Source of the DNA: Plasmodium relictum
Lineage: Eukaryota; Apicomplexa; Aconoidasida; Haemosporida; Plasmodiidae
Length of the DNA: 48,831 bases
Reading direction: 5' to 3'
Assembly: GCF_900005765.1 (NCBI RefSeq)
Contig: NW_021628673.1
Location: forward strand, 1-48,831
The notes beneath the pieces are model-generated. The model had not been told where the DNA came from, made no database searches, and saw nothing but the letters and a program-made list of their open reading frames with translations. A program made the translations under genes and the position numbers. Positions within the stretch are counted from its first letter, which is position 1; every line of letters starts with the position of its first letter. Below are positions 1-10,390 of the stretch, piece by piece.

Positions 1-565
1 CCCTTGTGGATAATACGCACTAGTATGATATAATTTTATCTGTAATTCATTAATAATATAATCTTTAAATTCTTGGCTCATATATATTGAACCTTGATCT
101 GTTAAATTACTTCTGGGACATCCAAATATAGGGACTTATGTATTTCTTATAATATTTATTGCGTCCTTAGATGTGGGAGCTTTATCTATTACATCTGTTA
201 ACATAAAACGTGAATAATGGTCAATCGCTACTTGTATATAATATTCTTTACATTTCCAAGTTCTAGGACCTACAATATCTAACGATACTATATCAAATAT
301 ATTAGGTTTTGATAATGCTTGATTTACATCTGGTTTAAATCTTTTATTACACATTATTTGACATATTAGACAATTTGAAACATAATTTTCAATTTGTTTG
401 TTAATATTAGGGCACCAAAAATGCTTCTGAATGTTCTTTAATATTTTGTTCATTCCACAATGTCCTGAAAACTTACTTCTATGAAATCAATACATAAAAT
501 GGTTTCTATATTTTTCTAGATATATATAGTTTTTCTGTTTTGTAATGAACTGGGAATTCATTCTT
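1..565 (-). pseudogene. Retrotransposon integrase, copy 1 (HHCC + catalytic core, partial)
   Basis: Minus strand. The longest open part, 136-453 (105 codons), holds the zinc-binding end of the HHCC domain (HFWCPN, then C-X2-C in SNCLICQ) and the first core aspartate in SLDIVGP. After an in-frame TAA at 136-138 the same frame resumes with FGCPRSNLTDQG, which supplies the second core Asp, and runs to base 1 ending SAYYPQG, the usual H/Y-PQG core motif of gypsy integrases. The third catalytic residue (Glu) would lie beyond the window. Upstream, between 453 and 565, there are stops in the linker from RNase H. This is the best-preserved integrase core in the window: copy 2 has Tyr at the first Asp. 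It would act in the nucleus, inserting the cDNA. Confidence 0.85.
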
Positions 566-1439
566 CTATACTACATCTCTTGGTATATCATTCTGATTTT
601 TCCGTACTTCGTCAGCAATTTCTTGGCAAGATGGGATATTATATATATCTTCATATTCTTCTGAAGGTTTATTACAATACAATACCATATAATTTGGAAG
701 ATTGGTATCATCTTTTATTGATCTAGTAATCCAATCAGCTAGACTATTTTGTACTCCTTCAATGCGTTCAAATTCTAAATTAAATTCAGATAATCTCAGC
801 TTCCATCGACACAATTTTCCAGTATTAATTAAATCCATTCCAATTAAACTTTTACAATCTGTTTTTATTAATGCTTTAGATCCTTTAATATAATAATCGA
901 ATGTTTCACAATCTACTACTATAGCAAATAATTCTTTTTCAACTGTACTCCATTTTCTGTGAATATCATTTAATTTCTTAGATGTATAATGGACAAACTT
1001 AGTTTCACTGATATTCATTATTTATCTGAGTCAATACAGCTCTTATAGCATAATCGGAGGCATCCGTATAAATAGTATACGGTTTTCCTAACTCGAGAAA
1101 TGGAAGATAAGTTATTTTAGCCACTTTATTCTTAATTTGCTCAAATACTTGTGAATATTCTTCATTCCATTCAAACTTTTTCTTTTTAGTCAACAAAGGA
1201 GCTAATTTAGAAGTACAATTTGAAAATTTTTTTATATAATTCCTATAGTAATTAGCAGCTCCTAGAAACGATCTTAATTGTTTCTTTGATTTAGGTCTTT
1301 CTGTTATAATAATTGTTTCTATTTTATCTAATGAAGGTTTGATTCCTTCCCTATATATTATTTGTCCTAAATATGTAGTAGATGTTTTATATAATTCGCA
1401 TTTTTCAATATTTATTCCAAGATTGTTATCCATCAACAA
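566..1439 (-). pseudogene. Retrotransposon RT thumb/connection and RNase H, copy 1
   Basis: Two overlapping minus-strand open stretches cover this part. 1005-1439 carries the end of RT (YLGQIIYREG, RPKSKKQLRSFLGAANYYR, typical gypsy RT thumb motifs) and the RNase H start, PYTIYTDASDY, with the first catalytic Asp. 566-1018 continues RNase H with RKWSTVEKELFAI (catalytic Glu), IKTDCKSL (Asp) and NSLADWITR (last Asp). All four acidic residues are thus present, split by one frameshift near 1010. The stretch ends in TAG (566-568) after RDVV. Copy 4 has the same TAG at the matching place (33663-33665), where copy 2 has TGG. RNase H would remove the RNA template during reverse transcription. Confidence 0.85.
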
Positions 1440-2178
1440 TTTATAAACTCTTTTTTAAACATTATGATGCTCATTTATAGTTTTTGTTAAAATGATGATG
1501 TCGTCAATATGCACAACTACGTAATTCTCTTGAATTGATTCCATAAAATGGTAACACGTTAAACACAAATGTACCATGTTTAGAAACTATAAATTGTATA
1601 TTGCTTACTATTCTCTTCTAATGCAATATTCCCCAAAACATTTTTGAGATCTATTTTTGAAAATCATTTAGTACCATGAAATGTTTGAAATATGTATTTC
1701 ATATGAGGAATAACATATAAATTATCTAATATAAATTTATTTAAATAGCGATAATCTATAGTGGTTCTTCATTATTCATCTTTTTTCCTTACCATTGCAA
1801 TAGGTGAAATATATTCTTCATTACAGAGTTAAAACGACGAGCTCTTCCTTATACCTTAATAGAAACTTTATATTTATCGTTGGGTTTTATACTTTTATTC
1901 TCCTAAAGTTTAACACTCCTTTCTAATAAAATCTTCATTTTATCCTTATCCTTCTGATCATTTAAATCAGAGTTGTCAATAAAATTTTGTATGACTTCTT
2001 GATTTTATTTTTCCACTTTTTTCTCTGTATTTTCAGCTTGAACTTCAATACCATATGCATGTTTTTCATCTTCATCTTGAATGATATGTCCTAATTGTTT
2101 CATTATCGTAACACCAAGTAAAATAAGTGGTTTACTTCCCTCAATGATTACAAACTTCATTTTAATTGTTTTGCCATT
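1440..2178 (-). pseudogene. Retrotransposon RT palm and protease C-terminus, copy 1
   Basis: Minus strand, broken by several stops. Reading from 2178 down, SKPLILLGVTIMKQLG is the C-terminal part of an aspartic protease (ILLG followed by a helix). A charged linker follows. The RT fingers/palm comes next, with HGTK, a stop (TCA at 1664-1666, TGA on the coding strand, where copy 4 has Trp), FSKIDL (first catalytic Asp), then VVHIDDIIILTK. The last is the Y/F-x-D-D box with His at the aromatic position but both Asp residues kept. The coding strand was followed by matching to copies 2, 4 and 5. The protease D-T-G motif is absent because the sequence is cut at 2178 by LTR-C. Confidence 0.75.
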
Positions 2179-3283
2179 TGATTTATTAATTGGATATTCA
2201 AAGACTTGGATAAAAGTAATGAATATCCAAGTTAATAAAGAGCAAGTTATAGGACTCCTTTATAATTTTGTATTATAAATTCTATGTATAATACAAAATT
2301 AACTAAATCACTTAAACAAAATAAAAGTCTATAGAAGTTAAAAATAAAAGCAATCCACTTCCCATCCTTTTCTTTTTCAATTTTTTTCCATAAAAAAAAT
2401 TTTCCCAAAAAAAAAATAAAAAAAATAAAAAAAATAAAAAAAAAGACATAATATAATCATAACCGATATGTGTCTGATTTATTAATTGGCCGTTTAACGA
2501 CTTTGCTAGAGTATTAAACAAACAAATTAATAAAGAACATTTATGACTGAGTAAAATTTTATTACGCTTTTAAATAGCCTTATTAATTGTTATAAATGAG
2601 TTTTTAATTATAAAGAATTACTTATTCTTTTAATTAAAAAGTATATACAAACTATAACAATTAATAAAGTCAAATCTTTATATTATTAAATGTTATTTTT
2701 AAAATATAACATTGATTATACAAAAATTATTAATCTTATCTTTTTAATTTTTAAAAGATATTTAAATTTTTTAATTAACAAAAATTTTTCTTAACAAACA
2801 AAAAACCAAAAAAAAAAAATTATTTTTTTTTTAAAATATTTCAAAAAAAAAATAAAACAAAAAAAAAAAATATCTATATTTTTTTTTTTTTTTATTAGTG
2901 TTAGTACACAATTAGTTTGTACATATACATACACAAACTAGCTTAGTGTACTAGAATAATTATAATATTCTCTATTACTCAATCAGTGCATGGGTACTTG
3001 TAGATACATGTATGGTAACCTAGCATTTTGTACTGAAAAAGGTTAATAATAACCTTTATTAAACAGTGTCTTAAAAAAAAATAGTAATTGGATATACTAA
3101 GTCGGTCAAGGTTCTAGTATATTGACTTTTTGCATGCAATGTACTCCTAAAGAAGACATAATTATTTAAATTTTAAATACTTATTTGATATTATAAAATT
3201 AACTGTGAACATATATATAAGTTTTATTAAGACAAACCCTAAACTATATATTAATTAAGGGTAATGAATTTATTCATTGACCA
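2179..3283 (-). repeat. LTR-C, reversed, with a nested LTR-A
   Basis: The unit runs from TGATTTATTAATTGG at 2179 to TTCATTGACCA at 3283 and reads as LTR-C on the minus strand. Removing the nested LTR-A (2475-3065) and one TSD copy leaves about 509 bases, close to the 523 bases of the clean LTR-C at 38480-39002. Its first ~75 bases are the family-C terminal palindrome. Flanking 5-mers are CCATT (2174-2178) and GCAAT (3284-3288), so no clean target duplication is seen, and the retrotransposon it sits in has lost ~400 bases here. It may have replaced sequence by recombination instead of inserting simply. Confidence 0.8.
2475..3065 (-). repeat. LTR-A solo LTR nested in LTR-C, TSD GTGTC
   Basis: Reversed LTR of 591 bases, from TGATTTATTAATTGG (2475) to TTTATTAAACA (3065). 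It is flanked by GTGTC at 2470-2474 and GTGTC at 3066-3070, a perfect 5-bp target-site duplication. The host LTR-C resumes without loss directly after it, as shown by comparison with the uninterrupted reversed LTR-C near 39925. Subtype: the part at 2985-3060 matches the forward copy at 40243-40330 almost base for base and differs from other A copies. Confidence 0.9.
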
Positions 3284-4913
3284 GCAATGCAACATTGTAT
3301 TAAACAAAGCTTCTAAGAGTTAGTCTAGTTCTTGAAAATTCTAAAATTAATGTTATATTTTTATTTGTTATTATTCTTTTAAATTTGTCCTTTTTGTTTT
3401 CCAATACTTTATTTCGATAAATGGTTAATAAAAGATGTTATTAACCTTTTATAGTACATCAAGTTAGTTTACTAGTAGCGTATGCACAAGTTAGCCATGC
3501 ACTGACACTAGTTAAAAGAAAAAAATATATATATATATTATATATTTATTTTTGTTTTTATTTTTATATATTTTAATTAAAAAAAAAAAATTATTATTTT
3601 TTTTTTTTTTTTGATTGTCGGTTAACGTTTGTTTGAATTAAAAAGAGAATTAATTTTTACTTACATAAAAATTAATATATGAAAAAGTATAATGCTTATG
3701 TTGTATTCGATATATATATATAAAAATAACATTGAATAAATTGGAGCCTTAACTTTTGTTATTTGGTATAAATTGTGTGTTTTTAATTGAAAGAATATAC
3801 TTATTCTTTGTAAATAAAAACACACTTATAAAAGTAAACATATACCTGCTAAATAATACAGAATAATTTAATGTATAATATAAATATTATACATTATATA
3901 ATGCCTATATATATATATAATAAAAATAAGTATATATATATAAAAACGTATATTTAGTTATACATGCTCTTTATTAATTTGTTTATTCAGTACTCTAACA
4001 AAGTCATTAAGCAGGAAGTTAATAAATCAATAAACAAGTGCCAAATGACTTATCATATTAAAATTATCAAATATATTTTTGCGATATTTACAATCCTTTT
4101 AAAAATGATTTTTCTTCCCATAACAGTATATTCACAGGTCAATATAATCCTAGCGTTCTCTATTATCATATTATATTTTCTCCTCAAAACATTTCTATTA
4201 ATTCCTGAGTATTATTTTTTTCAAAAGAAACTTATTACAATGTTTGCATTAATTTCATAGATTCATAAAATTATATGTCTCTGGTTCTATCTAATAGTAT
4301 TTGATTCTTTATATATAAATAAATCTCTGTCTAAAACTTCTCAAAAAGTTTATCTTAGTCAAGCAATTTAGTTCCTTAAAATACAACTCATAAAGTGTTT
4401 ACTATATTCATCAATAAACGAATTTATAGTTTTCAATGTGCTTTTCATAGGCCCAATATTCGCAAATTTCAAAAATAGCTTATGTTTTTCTTCAAAATCC
4501 ACGAAACTAAATCTATATAATTGAATTTGTAAATTTAAAATATCTTTTATTTCTTCAATGAGTGTGAATGACGCCAAATTATTAGAATAAGCAGAAGAGA
4601 ATCCCTTCTTAATCAGCATGAGAGCTTTCATTTTGAATTATCTCAATACTTCCGCTGTTTCTTCAAATTATTTGAACAATTTAAAATAACCCTCCAAAGA
4701 TGTTTTACTAATCTTTGATAACCATTAAGATATAACAACCTTGTATATATTATCACCTTTCTTGAATACAAACTTGTAAGCTCCGTGTAAATTATTTATT
4801 TTTTAGAAAACTTTTAAATTCATCCTCCTTATTTCTTTATTCATTATAATGAAGTTTAAATCCAACGAATATTTAGTTACGTGTGCTTCATACATTCTAT
4901 AGTTGTATCTAAT
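3284..4913 (-). pseudogene. Retrotransposon gag, copy 1 (interrupted)
   Basis: Minus strand, in two pieces around solo LTR-A 3422-4029. The largest open part (4368-4631, 87 codons) contains MKSTLKTINSFIDEY, which aligns with KRSILKAMESFIIYC in copy 4 and NNILKATNYLIDEC in copy 2. The stretch before it, EEIKDILNLQIQL, aligns with NEITNMLYLQNHL in copy 4. Further upstream, LSKISKT is shared with copy 2. NMISHLALV next to 4035 is the second zinc knuckle (NMIDHLLPVC in copy 2), and after the LTR the frame resumes with RNKVLENKKDKF, matching QNKVLRNKEDEI. The LTR therefore landed inside the knuckle. Gag would form the retrotransposon particle and bind RNA. Stops and the insertion make it dead. Confidence 0.75.
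3422..4029 (+). repeat. LTR-A solo LTR, TSD ATAAA (reference copy)
   Basis: 608 bases, from TGGTTAATAAAAG (3422) to AATAAATCA (4029), flanked by ATAAA at 3417-3421 and 4030-4034. Hairpins inside it, in order: 3423-3446 (arms GGTTAATAA / TTATTAACC), an A/T-tract region 3510-3612, 3775-3825 (arms GTGTGTTTTT / AAAAACACAC with an inner AAGAATA / TATTCTT pair), 3870-3895 (11-bp arms AATGTATAATA / TATTATACATT), and the terminal palindrome 3970-4029. It carries GCACAAGTTAGCCATGCACT near 3484, a mark of the family. It interrupts gag of copy 1. Confidence 0.92.
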
Positions 4914-5520
4914 TGATTTATTAACTGAATGCTCGATAACCTTGCTAGTCTATAGAACAAACGTATTAATAAAAAGCATATGTGTGATCTCTTCTAGTTT
5001 TATATATTATAATATTAATTATCACAAAGGTTTATTAAATTTATAAGTTATACTTAATATCAACTTTATTATTAATTTATCACTCAACATATACACTATA
5101 CACTTATTTTGCAAAATATTATGTATCTTTGTTACATGCCAGATAATACATATCACGTTATGTTTAATTCTCTATCAAAAAAAAAAAAAAAATTATTATA
5201 CTTGTCCACATTTATTTTAATTTAATTTTTTTTTTTCGAGTATAATTAAAAAAAAAATAAAAATATTTAGTCTATGTCATACAAAAAAATAAAAAATAAA
5301 TAAACACTTTTAACCATTTAGTGTTTATACAAGAATTTGTAAATATTTTTTTTTGTATATATTATTATTTTACACATTTTTTTAGATTCGTACACTTAAG
5401 TACATGCATTTGAACGTTTGTATTTCTTTTGCATATCTTAAATGTACAACAAAAAACTTATTTATTTAATGTTGCTTCTTAACACCATTTAAAATAGGTA
5501 GATAATATCACTTATTTGAA
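4914..5520 (-). repeat. Probable 5' LTR of retrotransposon copy 1 (diverged)
   Basis: TGATTTATTAACTGAATGC at 4914 is a diverged reversed terminal palindrome (arm TTTATTAACT, loop with CTTGCTAG, arm ATTAATAAA ending near 4975). It sits directly before the gag leader of copy 1 on the minus strand, where the 5' LTR should end. The remaining ~540 bases have the A-tract/T-tract layout of the other LTRs but no close family match by eye. The outer end is not defined and 5520 is an estimate. A forward-type palindrome end (ACTAATAAATCA at 5775-5786) and a reversed LTR head (TTTTATTAACCA, ending 5950) lie further out, so more LTR remnants overlap this area. Confidence 0.5.
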
Positions 5521-6273
5521 AGCTCTTAAACATAATCTATAACATTCTATTAAGAATTTAAAAAGATCAATAAATCTCTTTATTAATCATATAGAAATAG
5601 AGCTTTTTTTATAAATTAATTTGTTAATGATTGAATGTTTAAGTATTAATAAAAACAAGAATTTTTATAAGCTATATAAATTTAAAGGTCAATTTTAAAA
5701 TATAGTTGATATAACTTTGTATATTTTTAATTAATTTATCTGTTGAATACTCTACAGAAGTTTTTCAGAAGACAACTAATAAATCAATAATAAGCTTTTT
5801 CTCAATATGATAATTATAATTAATTTCATTTTTTTTAATATTTTGATAATTAAAAAATAATATAAACAAAACTCATAATTACTACATATGCATGTATAAT
5901 GATAATAAATGCATAATAATATAAAAAAATATTTGTTATTTTATTAACCACAATTATGAACGCAGTTATACTTTTCATTTTAATGGTTAAAATTTGGTAT
6001 GTGAATATAACGAATAATTACTCTTGCATGTAATACAGTGAAAAGGAAATATAATTTATAATATTTTTTAAATTTTTAAAAAAAGGAAAAAAATGAAAAA
6101 ATAAAAAAAAAAATTGTTAATAACAAAAGTTGCAAATAATTTTTTTTATAAACACTCTAACAGGAAAAATAAGAAATGATAGCTATTATTTTATAGATGG
6201 ATTGTTATATTTTAAAATTAAAATAAATATAAATAAAATTAAAGTTTTATTCTAATTTATCAATCTTGTAAAA
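5521..6273. other. Spacer upstream of the two-exon gene, with LTR remnants
   Basis: No gene is seen. It contains a degenerate terminal palindrome at about 5735-5786 ending ACTAATAAATCA, and TTTTATTAACCA at 5939-5950, which is the outer end of a reversed LTR. From 5951 the sequence is plain A/T-rich spacer that must hold the promoter of the gene starting at 6274. No specific promoter motif could be recognised. Confidence 0.4.
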
Positions 6274-7353
6274 ATGAAGATTTCAAAGGTATTTTTTTTT
6301 CTTAACTTTTTGTCAGTTATCAAATTGTCAATGATATGCCTAGTTAAAATGGAACAAAATATAAAAGAATCTGGTAAAATAAAATTTAAAAAAATATAAA
6401 AAAGAAAACTAAATTTTAATACTAAAAATTATAGATATTTATCTTATATTCTCATCAATAATGTAAAAAGCATTACATATGTATCTATTATTTTTTAAAA
6501 TAAGGTTTGTACTAAAGATAACAGCTACTTTACATATTTACTAATTTTTTATTTTAAAATTAAAATATCAAAGTATTTTTTTTTAGATTATTTAATGGAT
6601 GATAATATATCAGAATCATTTTCATCACTTGCACTTAGAGAACCTACAATGAGTACATCAAATACAAGAGATGCTATGGTAAATACTGATATAACTCATT
6701 TACACTTTAATTATTTTTCTCCAATTGATATATTGAATTCCACTAGTGAAGAAATAGCAAATAATATTTTAAAAGAATTTTTGAAAGGTCCGATTGTGGA
6801 TGAAAACGATATAAAGGAATCTGAGTTTTATATGACGGATTATATTGAATCATTATTATTGGACCATTATGGATATATCTTGGAGGCTCATACAAAATAT
6901 ATATATGCTTTAATTAGTTATAAAATAGAAAGGATATATATGAAAGAGACAAGCAATCTTGAACTTGGGGATTGGGTACATAAATGTTTTATGTTAATGG
7001 ATGAAAATGAAAAAGAGAGGAGTTTTATGTGGAATAAATTGGTTGACAAAACAAATTATATAATTAGTCAAAATATATGGTTTGATTCAGTGAATGATGA
7101 TAAAAAAGATCAAATAATAGAAAAGTGCCACAGTATAATAAGGGAAAAGTGGCTTGAATTGGAGGAAAAAGAAATAACAGAATTTCTCTCTATGTTAAAA
7201 AGAAAACTCCGATTTACATTTTTTGTGTATTATTTTAGAAAAGCAAGAAAATTATGGGAACAACAGGAAAAACAAATAATGAAAATTTTGTTAGAGTATT
7301 TAGACTCCGTTGAAAAGGAAATAATAGAAAATAATCAGAAAGAACATAATTAA
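6274..7353 (+). CDS. Two-exon secreted/exported-type subtelomeric protein, family not recognised
   Basis: Exon 1 is 6274-6373 and starts MKISKVFFFLNFLSV, a signal-peptide-like hydrophobic stretch. The intron is 6374-6586, with GT at 6374 and a T-run ending TTTTAG at 6586. Exon 2 is 6587-7353. The split codon is G|AT (Asp), and joining keeps the frame into the ATG at 6595, giving 288 residues. A short signal exon followed by a long exon is the usual layout of exported subtelomeric Plasmodium genes. No clear PEXEL (RxLxE/Q/D) was found after the signal. The mature part is charged and helical with five scattered Trp (for example GDWVHKC, SFMWNKL, REKWLEL, RKLWEQQ) and no second membrane span. 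The C-terminal Trp/basic stretch recalls PHIST or tryptophan-rich families, but too weakly to assign. It lies between LTR clusters and looks intact. Confidence 0.75.
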
Positions 7354-7874
7354 TAAATTTAGAAGAATTATGAAGTTATAAAATAAAAGTATTATCTACC
7401 TTTTTTAATACTTGACAAGGTTATATAAAATAGGATTAAAGAACATCGGTTATATATGAAAAGTATCTACGAAAATACTTTAATAATCTACCGAAAGATA
7501 GTTCTCTGAAATACATATATAAAAGAAACGAAAAATAATTTTTTTATATAGCAATTTTTGTTTACATATAACACTTTTTTTGTATTCCTAAAATAAAAAA
7601 AATAAAAATGATTAAATTTTAACAAAAGAATTTTGATTAATTATTGGTTAGAATTCATAATTTGGCCAATAATGATATTAGAATATTATTAAATGAATGT
7701 ACGTTTTGAGTATCTATTTTTAACAGAAATAAATAGAAATTTTTAGTTAACTATATAAAATTCTTATAAATTAATTAGTATATTAAGATTAGTAAGGATA
7801 ATGAGTTAATATATTTTCATTATTAGGATTTTAAGAGCTATATGAAATATGATATTTACATTATGTTATGTAGT
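7354..7874. other. Spacer 3' of the two-exon gene
   Basis: A/T-rich sequence with no open frame and no LTR match. It holds the 3' untranslated region of the gene ending at 7353 and ends at target duplication GTAGT (7870-7874). Confidence 0.5.
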
Positions 7875-8494
7875 TGATTTATTAATTGCCTGTTTGGCGA
7901 CGTTACTAGAGTACTGAATAAACAAATTAATAAAGAGTATGTATAACTAAATATACGTTTTTTAATATATATATATACTTGTTCTTATTGTATGTATAAT
8001 GGTTTCTTATGATGTATAATATTTATATTATACATTAAATTATTTTATATTGCTTAAAAGATATATGTTTACATTTAAAAATAAATTTTTATTTACAAAA
8101 AATAAGTATATTTTTTTAATTAAAAACATACACACTAAATTTATAACAAATAACAAAAAATAAGCTCTAGTTCATTCAATGTTATTTCGAAACATACACA
8201 TTAAATATAACATAAACATTATACTTTTTCATTCATGAAGTTTTTCATGTAACTAAAAATTAATTCTCTTTTTAATTTGAACAAACACCAACCGATAAAA
8301 AAAAAAAAATAATTTTAATTTTTTTTTTTTAATTAAAAAAATGTGTATACAATAAAATGAATAAGACAAAACAAAAAATAACTTTATATATTTTTTTTCT
8401 TTAACTATCGCCAGTGCATGGCTGACTTCTATTTTCCTAACTGGTAACTCATTTTATTTTTACAAAAAGTTATTAACAATTTTTTTATTAACCA
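7875..8494 (-). repeat. LTR-A solo LTR, TSD GTAGT
   Basis: Reversed LTR of 620 bases, from TGATTTATTAATTGCC (7875) to TTTATTAACCA (8494), flanked by GTAGT at 7870-7874 and 8495-8499. It is complete: terminal palindrome 7877-7940, paired tract around 8015-8040 (AATATTTATATTATACATT), head hairpin at 8465-8494. It is the closest LTR to the two-exon gene, 521 bases past its stop, so it could affect transcript ends there (inference). Confidence 0.92.
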
Positions 8495-9506
8495 GTAGTA
8501 CAATTGTATAGATATTATATGCTATCTACAATAAATTATTTTGCAATTAATAAAATTAATAGAAGCTACTATACCTCATTAATTTTATTGTTTAGTATTA
8601 TACAAAATTCTATAAATAATTAATAAATAAGAAGTATAATGTTCAAAAAAAAAAAAAAATGGTGTATAAATAGAATGTAACATAGTTTCCATGCTTTAGA
8701 AGGGGCTACATTACTGTGTACAAAATAAAAGGAATATATAGAATAATAAATAGTTAAACTTTCCATATAAAAATAAGCTTAATATTTAAAAAGAAATGTA
8801 CTGGAATGCATTGAATTTAATGAACTTTTTCCAAAAATACATTGTCCTTTATTTAAGTGAATATGAATATATTAGTAAATTTTGTTCTACAGTTTTTTTA
8901 TATTTTAGTTTTAACCTTTTTTCTTTTTATTTATTATTTCAATTAATTTTATATTAGTAATATAGAAATAATATTTATATAACATTTTATCTTAGTTTTT
9001 ATTTTATATCATAAAAAAGACACATTATAATAAAATTTTAGTAATTTTACATATAAATGCAGATATCATATTGTATATAAATATCATATTCATCTTTAGT
9101 AAAAATTTCTTCTTTAATATAATATATGTATTTTAATTCTTTCTGCTAAAAAGAATTAAATTATGAATCCATACACTTTTTTAACGGAAACATTAGTTTA
9201 ATAAAATTATTTCTAAGAGAGAAGTTATTTTAATAAATAACACATATGAAATATGCTAATGATAATAATTCAGTGAAAAACTTATTCCTATAAATATAGA
9301 GTTTTTCCTTAATATGTCTGTATTTATGTTATAGAGTTAAATATTAGTGATATTATTATAAAATTTGGATAAATTATTGAAATAAATAATAATCATAAAT
9401 GATAGATTTATGTTGATTATTACTATTATTATTATTATGATTAAGAAACAATATTACTAATAATATTGTCATTCTTAAAATGATAATAAGACTATATCTA
9501 TGTATG
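8495..9506. other. A/T-rich spacer, no feature
   Basis: About 1 kb after the solo LTR with only short open frames. The TATTAT-type runs at 9420-9450 are simple sequence. No gene, LTR end or retrotransposon similarity was seen. Confidence 0.5.
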
Positions 9507-10380
9507 TAACATAGTTATTAATTGACTATTAGATGACTTTTGTGGAGTATTGATCAAAGAATAAATTCACTGTCCTTAATTAATGTGCAGTTTTAAGTTT
9601 AGCCTTAATAAAAAAAAATTTATACATGTGTGAAGTTAATTAAATAGCACTAGCAAATTAGTAAGACTAAAATTTTATTTTGTCTTACTTAGGAGTACAT
9701 GGCAAGAATAACCAAAGCATTAGCACTGTGACCAACTTGGTATGTCTAATAAAATATTTTTTTTTTAGACACATCTCAGTTATAATTATAACAATATCTT
9801 TTTATTTTTTGGTTTATTTTTTTTCTTCGCATATATAAAAAAAAAGGTGATTTTATTAATTTTGGAATATATAAAAATTTAAAAAAAAATTATAAAGGAG
9901 CCCTAAAATTTGTTCTTTATTAACTTGAATATTCATTATTCTTATTAAAGTCATTGAATAACCAATTAATAAATCAAGTATCGAATAACTTATTTAATAA
10001 AGAGTATATAAAGTGAATTATACAAGTTTTTATAATAAAAATTGCAATATTTAAGATTTATATTTTAAATATACATAATATATAATTTATTTAAGATAAA
10101 AAAATATTATTAATGAAAATTTTCAATATAATAATACTTTTTAAATGAAATAAAGATATAACTTATTATTATATTTAATTTATAGTAAATTAATGAAATA
10201 CTCATGTTTATGATTTTCTATTCATCATAAATATTTCATCCCTAGAAAAACAATATATTTTTTTTTTTAAATTAATAATCATTTTCGGTTCATTAAAATA
10301 AAATAAAAATTAAAAGAAAAAAAATTACTATTAAAAATTAATTGATATCTCTTATGTTCTTTTAATTCATATTTTTTTTT
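9507..10380 (-). repeat. Degenerate reversed LTR split by LTR-C
   Basis: Before the LTR-C insertion, 9507-9550 reads TAGTTATTAATTGACTATT and on through ATGACTTTTGTGGAGTAT. After it, 9982 on reads CGAATAACTTATTTAATAAAGAG. Joined at the AGTAT duplication these form one reversed terminal palindrome, so the insertion hit its loop. The body that follows (about 10010-10380) is A/T-rich and too diverged for a family call. The outer end is uncertain. Confidence 0.5.
9551..9976 (+). repeat. LTR-C solo LTR (short form), TSD AGTAT
   Basis: 426 bases, from TGATCAAAGAATAAATTCAC (9551) to AATTAATAAATCA (9976), flanked by AGTAT at 9546-9550 and 9977-9981. It carries the family-C marks GGAGTACATGGC near 9690, ACTGTGACCAACTTGGTATG near 9725 and AGACACATCTCAG near 9768. 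It is about 100 bases shorter than the copy at 38480, mostly in the A/T-tract middle. The target was the loop of an older LTR terminal palindrome. Confidence 0.9.
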
Positions 10381-10390
10381 AGTTTATAGG

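Larger units (their letters stand above)
1..5520 (-). mobile_element. Ty3/gypsy LTR retrotransposon, copy 1 (broken, cut by window edge)
   Basis: On the minus strand the order is LTR (about 5520-4914), gag (4913-3284) and the end of protease, RT, RNase H and integrase (2178-1). The domain order RT-RNase H-integrase is that of Ty3/gypsy elements. Two later insertions split it: solo LTR-A (3422-4029, TSD ATAAA) inside the gag zinc-knuckle region, and an LTR-C (2179-3283), itself split by another LTR-A, between gag and protease. About 400 bases that copy 2 has between the knuckles and the protease flap, including the D-T-G active site, are missing at the LTR-C site. Stops and frameshifts are frequent, so the copy is dead. 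The integrase is still open in frame at base 1, so the element continues outside the window. Confidence 0.85.

Noticed and set aside
2983-3065. Repeat shared with 40243-40330 considered as a CRISPR-like or regulatory repeat
   Set aside because: It is the head of the same LTR-A subtype in opposite orientation, explained by the LTR call and its target duplication.
3230-3245. ACAAACCCTAAAC resembling a telomere-type CCCTAAA repeat
   Set aside because: A single occurrence inside reversed LTR-C; there is no tandem array.
3964-4260. 98-codon plus-strand frame
   Set aside because: It starts in the LTR-A terminal palindrome and continues antisense to gag of copy 1, so it is a chance frame across an insertion joint.
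6595-7353. Starting the two-exon gene at the internal ATG 6595
   Set aside because: A signal exon upstream joins in frame through a standard GT...AG intron, and the ATG at 6595 is then an internal Met.
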